A stretch of DNA of 36,317 nt from assembly GCF_020829495.1 (NCBI RefSeq), contig NZ_JAIVFQ010000071.1, positions 1-36,317 on the forward strand, in the 5' to 3' direction. Positions 33,880 through 36,317 of this stretch are shown here, piece by piece. The notes under the pieces are model-generated. The model was not told the DNA's origin, did not search any database, and was given only the letters and a program-made list of their open reading frames with translations. Position 1 is the first letter of the stretch. The number at the start of each line of letters is the position of its first letter. The position numbers were made by a program, and so were the translations under genes. Origin of the DNA: Nostoc favosum CHAB5714 (GTDB lineage Bacteria > Cyanobacteriota > Cyanobacteriia > Cyanobacteriales > Nostocaceae).

Positions 33880-33974
33880 TATAGCGGTTCCCGACCTGGT
33901 GAGGTACATTTTCAAAGCTACTAACCTTGGTAAAAAACATTTGGGTGTACCTCATCTGCTTAGGAAACGCTATA
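33880..33974. mobile_element. 95-bp MITE-like fold-back repeat
   Basis: Ends TATAGCGGTTCC and GGAAACGCTATA pair with one mismatch; inner GTGAGGTACA and TGTACCTCAT also pair. There is no coding capacity. Confidence 0.65.
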
Positions 33975-34142
33975 GTAGCAACCAGAAAAAGCCCACCTAA
34001 TGTGGTCTAACTGCTGATGGCAAGAGAGATTCGTCACTTTAGAGTGGGTGAATAAAGTTTGGATTAGGGTTACTCAGTATGATTTCTAATCCTAGAGTCG
34101 TCGTGAATGTCGCGGACAGTTTTCACTATCTGAACTAGCTGT

Positions 34143-35261
34143 TTAAAGTCTTTTAAACACCAACCAGCGTAATTCCATAGGTGGCTTTACGTTGTCAAAA
34201 CCAAACAGATCGCGACCACTGGCCCAGTTAATAAACCAGCCCGTTGGCGGCCACGCTTCAGATGGTAGATGATTGCGTTCATACTCAAGCTCTGACTCGT
34301 CTGACAACATTTCGATGGGTAATTGATCCATTGCCGCCGCCAACTCTGACTTCGTCATGAAGGATGACCAATTCACTTGCGACATCTGCCGTGCCAATTC
34401 GTCTGGCTCGTAGTCATCTACTGTTAAGAATGAGTTGAGCAGCAACAGACCGCCAGGGCGGAGTACTTCACAAATTTTAGCCAATAGCAACCGGAACTCC
34501 TCCAGAGTTCGGAAGTGAGAAACCACCTCTGCCACAACAGCCAGCTGATAGTAGGTAGGTCGCATCTGCACCAGTGGGTCGAGAATATCCCCTTGGGTAA
34601 TATTGACCGCCAATCCCTCTGCTGTTGCTGCTGCCTGGATTTGCTCGGTAAACTCAGGTGTAAGTTCTACTACATCTACTGCGTGTCCTAGCCTTGCCAG
34701 GGGCAATGTATTGCGACCTGTACCTGCACCAACGTCTAAAATGGGTACACTAGCAGGGTCACCGAGCTGAGCGGCGATGTTCATGACCTTCGCATCAGGA
34801 TATTTCCCGAACAGAGGTGGCTCTCTGGTTTCAACCCAGTACTTATACTCGTCTGTAACCGTAGAAACTGCTGGTGCTATATGATAAACAATGCCTGTAG
34901 ATGGTGATTTCTCTGGCTGATACCGAACAACCACATTTGAGTGAGGAGAGGCACGAAACCCTTCTTCAAGCTGTTCGGCAAGAATCTCACTTAGTTTATC
35001 TAGATCTTGAGCAGAGAAAGTTTTGCCAAGCGTCTCAAACAGCGTTGCTAATGACTCCATGTAATGGTTCAGTAATGCCGGTACCGCTGGCATAATCACC
35101 TCACCGCGTGGCTTGATACGTGTGTTCAGACGGGCAAGCATCCCTTGGAGCAATACTCCTGGATCGGTTTGTGCGAACATCTCCTCTGGCTGCGAAGAAG
35201 TCGCCTCAGTAGGTGAGTCTGGAGCTACCTCAGTTTTTTGTTGCTTTTCTTCGAGTTCCAT
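34143..35261 (-). CDS. Class I SAM-dependent methyltransferase
   Basis: 372 residues. The N-terminal 30 are polar and disordered, 35-110 form a helical domain of unknown type, and 140-372 form a Rossmann methyltransferase. Motif I is VPILDVGAGTGRNTLPLAR (172-190), motif II is VDVVELTPEF, an acidic block (ITQGDILDPL) follows, and the post-motif LLAKICEVLRPGGLLLLNSF is standard. The substrate is unknown. It lies downstream of, and on the same strand as, the Gly-rich peptide genes, but a strong terminator (35411-35486) separates them. Joint function is therefore only possible, not shown. Confidence 0.88.
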   Translation of the reverse strand: MELEEKQQKTEVAPDSPTEATSSQPEEMFAQTDPGVLLQGMLARLNTRIKPRGEVIMPAVPALLNHYMESLATLFETLGKTFSAQDLDKLSEILAEQLEEGFRASPHSNVVVRYQPEKSPSTGIVYHIAPAVSTVTDEYKYWVETREPPLFGKYPDAKVMNIAAQLGDPASVPILDVGAGTGRNTLPLARLGHAVDVVELTPEFTEQIQAAATAEGLAVNITQGDILDPLVQMRPTYYQLAVVAEVVSHFRTLEEFRLLLAKICEVLRPGGLLLLNSFLTVDDYEPDELARQMSQVNWSSFMTKSELAAAMDQLPIEMLSDESELEYERNHLPSEAWPPTGWFINWASGRDLFGFDNVKPPMELRWLVFKRL

Positions 35262-35651
35262 AAACTAATTAAATAATATCCTTCAGAAAATGTTGACCCG
35301 AAAAGTATCACTGAATCAATCGACTGAATGCTAATATGGCGTATGACGATTTATCGTCGGCTTGATCGTGGGCATTAGTAACGCTTTTAAAGGGGCTTCA
35401 ACTTACCCTCGTAAAAAAAGCAGGACTTTTTCCCAGCTTAATTGCTCACAAAAGTTGAGCGGCAACCCCTAGGAAAAATCCTGCTCCAGACTATTGAGAC
35501 ACCAGCAAACCAAGCCTGGGACTTCCTCCAGGCAGTTGGTTTTAGAAAGGTCTCGCCGGACAGCATCCGGTGACACTCCTTAAAGCCATACGCCCAGGCA
35601 TCTCAATCATTGCTTTGAGGTCATGACACAGAAGCCGTTCAGACACGGTTT
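35262..35651. other. Structured non-coding region next to the Gly-rich array
   Basis: Contains the minus-strand terminator (35411-35486) and, just beyond, several nested stems: AACCAAGCCTGG with CCAGGCAGTTGGTT (about 35506-35543), CCGGA/TCCGG (about 35557-35572) and GAGAC/GTCTC around them. The density of pairing is unusual and may reflect a 3' UTR structure or a small RNA. No gene was found. Confidence 0.55.
35411..35486 (-). terminator. Long intrinsic terminator after the Gly-rich peptide genes
   Basis: On the minus strand AGCAGGATTTTTCC pairs with GGGAAAAAGTCCTGCT (one bulge), with an inner GCTCA/TGAGC stem, and is followed by seven T. It ends transcripts arriving from the peptide array. 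Confidence 0.85.
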
Positions 35652-35918
35652 CTAGGCAACATTACCACCCTTACCGCCAGTACCGCCACCACCGCCAAGA
35701 CCGCCACCAGCGCCAGTACCGCCATCACCGCCCTTACCATTGCCACTATCAGTAAGGTTGCCGCTATTTTTTCCACCAATAACGACTCCGGTATCGCCAC
35801 CACGACCGCCACGACCGCCACGACCGCCAGCACCGCCATTGGCATCACCGCCACGACCGCCACCCACTAGGCTGGTTTCTTCAATTTGAGTCAGTTCAGT
35901 AAACAGTGTGCTTTCCAT
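35652..35918 (-). CDS. Gly-rich peptide with double-glycine-type leader, copy A
   Basis: 88 residues. The first 18 (MESTLFTELTQIEETSLV) look like the leaders of cyanobacterial bacteriocin/RiPP precursors, ending at GGG. The core is about 54% Gly in RGGRGG, GGDGG and GGGGG patterns, with conserved VVIGGKNSGN in the middle. There is no Cys and few Ser/Thr, so azole or lanthionine chemistry is unlikely. GGAGAG precedes the ATG. The leader is identical to copy B upstream, while the C-terminal half differs. No maturase or C39-type transporter is seen in the window. Alternative: a secreted structural Gly-rich protein. Confidence 0.8.
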   Translation of the reverse strand: MESTLFTELTQIEETSLVGGGRGGDANGGAGGRGGRGGRGGDTGVVIGGKNSGNLTDSGNGKGGDGGTGAGGGLGGGGGTGGKGGNVA

Positions 35919-36013
35919 TTTTGCTCTCCAAAAGATAAATGAACCTCAGCTACCAAAGCTCTATTTTTGTGCCAGTTTGACACTCGAGCCGTTCAGACCA
36001 CGGTTTCTAGAGA

Positions 36014-36277
36014 CTAACTATTGCCGCCATCGCCACCCTTGCCGCCAGCACCGCCACCACCGCCAGCAGCGCCAATGCCACCTTTGCCGCCAGCACCATT
36101 GCCACTAGCATCAAGATTGCCGCTATTCTTTCCACCAATAACGACTCCGGTATCGCCACCACGACCGCCACGACCGCCACGACCGCCACGACCGCCATTG
36201 GCATCACCGCCACGACCGCCACCCACTAGGCTGGTTTCTTCAATTTGAGTCAGTTCAGTAAACAGTGTACTTTCCAT
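36014..36277 (-). CDS. Gly-rich peptide with double-glycine-type leader, copy B
   Basis: 87 residues. The leader and the stretch to VVIGGKNSGNL are identical to copy A except one Ala/Arg change. The tail differs (DASGNGAGGKGG, then GGGGGAGG, ending GGNS). The ribosome binding site TTTTGGAGAGCAAAA lies directly before the ATG. The sequence upstream of copy B (ending CTTTGGTAGCTGAGGTT on the minus strand) repeats that upstream of copy A, so another copy probably lies past the window edge. Copies are 359-362 bases apart, with 95 bases between. Confidence 0.8.
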   Translation of the reverse strand: MESTLFTELTQIEETSLVGGGRGGDANGGRGGRGGRGGRGGDTGVVIGGKNSGNLDASGNGAGGKGGIGAAGGGGGAGGKGGDGGNS

Positions 36278-36317
36278 TTTTGCTCTCCAAAAGATAAATC
36301 AACCTCAGCTACCAAAG

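Larger units (their letters stand above)
33561..34142. other. Intergenic region, 582 bases
   Basis: Holds a hairpin at 33796-33820 and a fold-back repeat at 33880-33974. I see no open frame with coding character. About 33650-33730 contains a weak GCCCTCTAGGGTGAAAGCG hairpin. The last 160 bases are the 3' flank of the methyltransferase gene. Confidence 0.5.
35640..36317. repeat. Tandem duplication of about 360 bp (Gly-rich gene unit)
   Basis: Each unit consists of upstream DNA, RBS, gene and a downstream GCCGTTCAGAC, CACGGTTTCTAG segment. The unit recurs with a period of 359-362 bases, and the right end of the window starts the next repeat of the upstream part. Confidence 0.85.

Noticed and set aside
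35639..36248. Val/Ala-rich and Pro-rich frames across the Gly-rich genes
   Set aside because: Other-frame readings of GGC/GGT-rich codons; only the frame with the shared leader and ribosome binding site is sensible.
34143..36277. Methyltransferase as the dedicated maturase of the Gly-rich peptides
   Set aside because: A strong terminator separates them and the enzyme lacks any RiPP-recognition feature I can see; proximity alone is not enough.

Overview
The window looks like chromosomal DNA of a filamentous, heterocyst-type cyanobacterium (Nostoc/Anabaena group). The evidence is the recurring HIP1 octamer GCGATCGC (for example at 2476 and 5827), many heptanucleotide short tandem repeats (STRRs) between genes, a cyanobacterial NdhH, a sucrose-synthase relative, a pentapeptide-repeat protein and a cyanobacteriochrome-like GAF protein. 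Genes are sparse and mostly monocistronic, and the gaps are full of STRRs and small fold-back (MITE-like) elements. I see no rRNA, tRNA or CRISPR array.

Layout. 1-1919: gene-poor, repeat-rich, with a small CxxC protein and a histidine-kinase fossil. 1920-7815: carbohydrate block of a divergent sucrose-synthase homologue and a GH65 phosphorylase fused to a beta-phosphoglucomutase-type HAD domain. The fusion linker is made of STRR DNA, and a 12-copy 21-bp tandem array separates the two genes. 8240-10951: small regulator and membrane genes (Rrf2, pentapeptide repeats, DUF2243, DUF4129). 11079-12263: ndhH on the minus strand with its own terminator. 12626-14122: a TnpB RNA-guided nuclease of the rearranged-glutamate type with a divergent 50-codon ribbon-helix-helix-like gene. 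14290-17786: rsmH, an unrecognised two-gene operon and an ExbB/TolQ protein. 18643-21423: a CblD-like (MMADHC) protein, a heme-dependent N-demethylase family protein and a K+ channel. 21621-22312: a divergent small RHH-like gene and SAP-like gene around a perfect 12-bp inverted repeat. 22705-28494: argD with a terminator, a single-GAF candidate DXCF cyanobacteriochrome, a VOC protein, a MidA/NDUFAF7-type methyltransferase, a 31-residue membrane peptide and a 3-hydroxyisobutyrate-dehydrogenase-type reductase. 28829-33560: a 690-residue membrane-anchored helical-repeat protein, Hsp33, an SRPBCC-like protein and a PD-(D/E)XK-like protein. 34143-36317: a methyltransferase, then a strong minus-strand terminator and two tandem genes for Gly-rich (about 54% Gly after the leader) peptides with identical double-glycine-type leaders. 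This last array appears to run off the right edge.

The best leads are the tandem Gly-rich leader peptides at the right edge, the stand-alone DXCF/CH GAF protein, the TnpB with a relocated catalytic glutamate, the repeat-built GH65-PGM fusion, and the occurrence of a MidA homologue together with NdhH, whose mitochondrial counterparts are enzyme and substrate.
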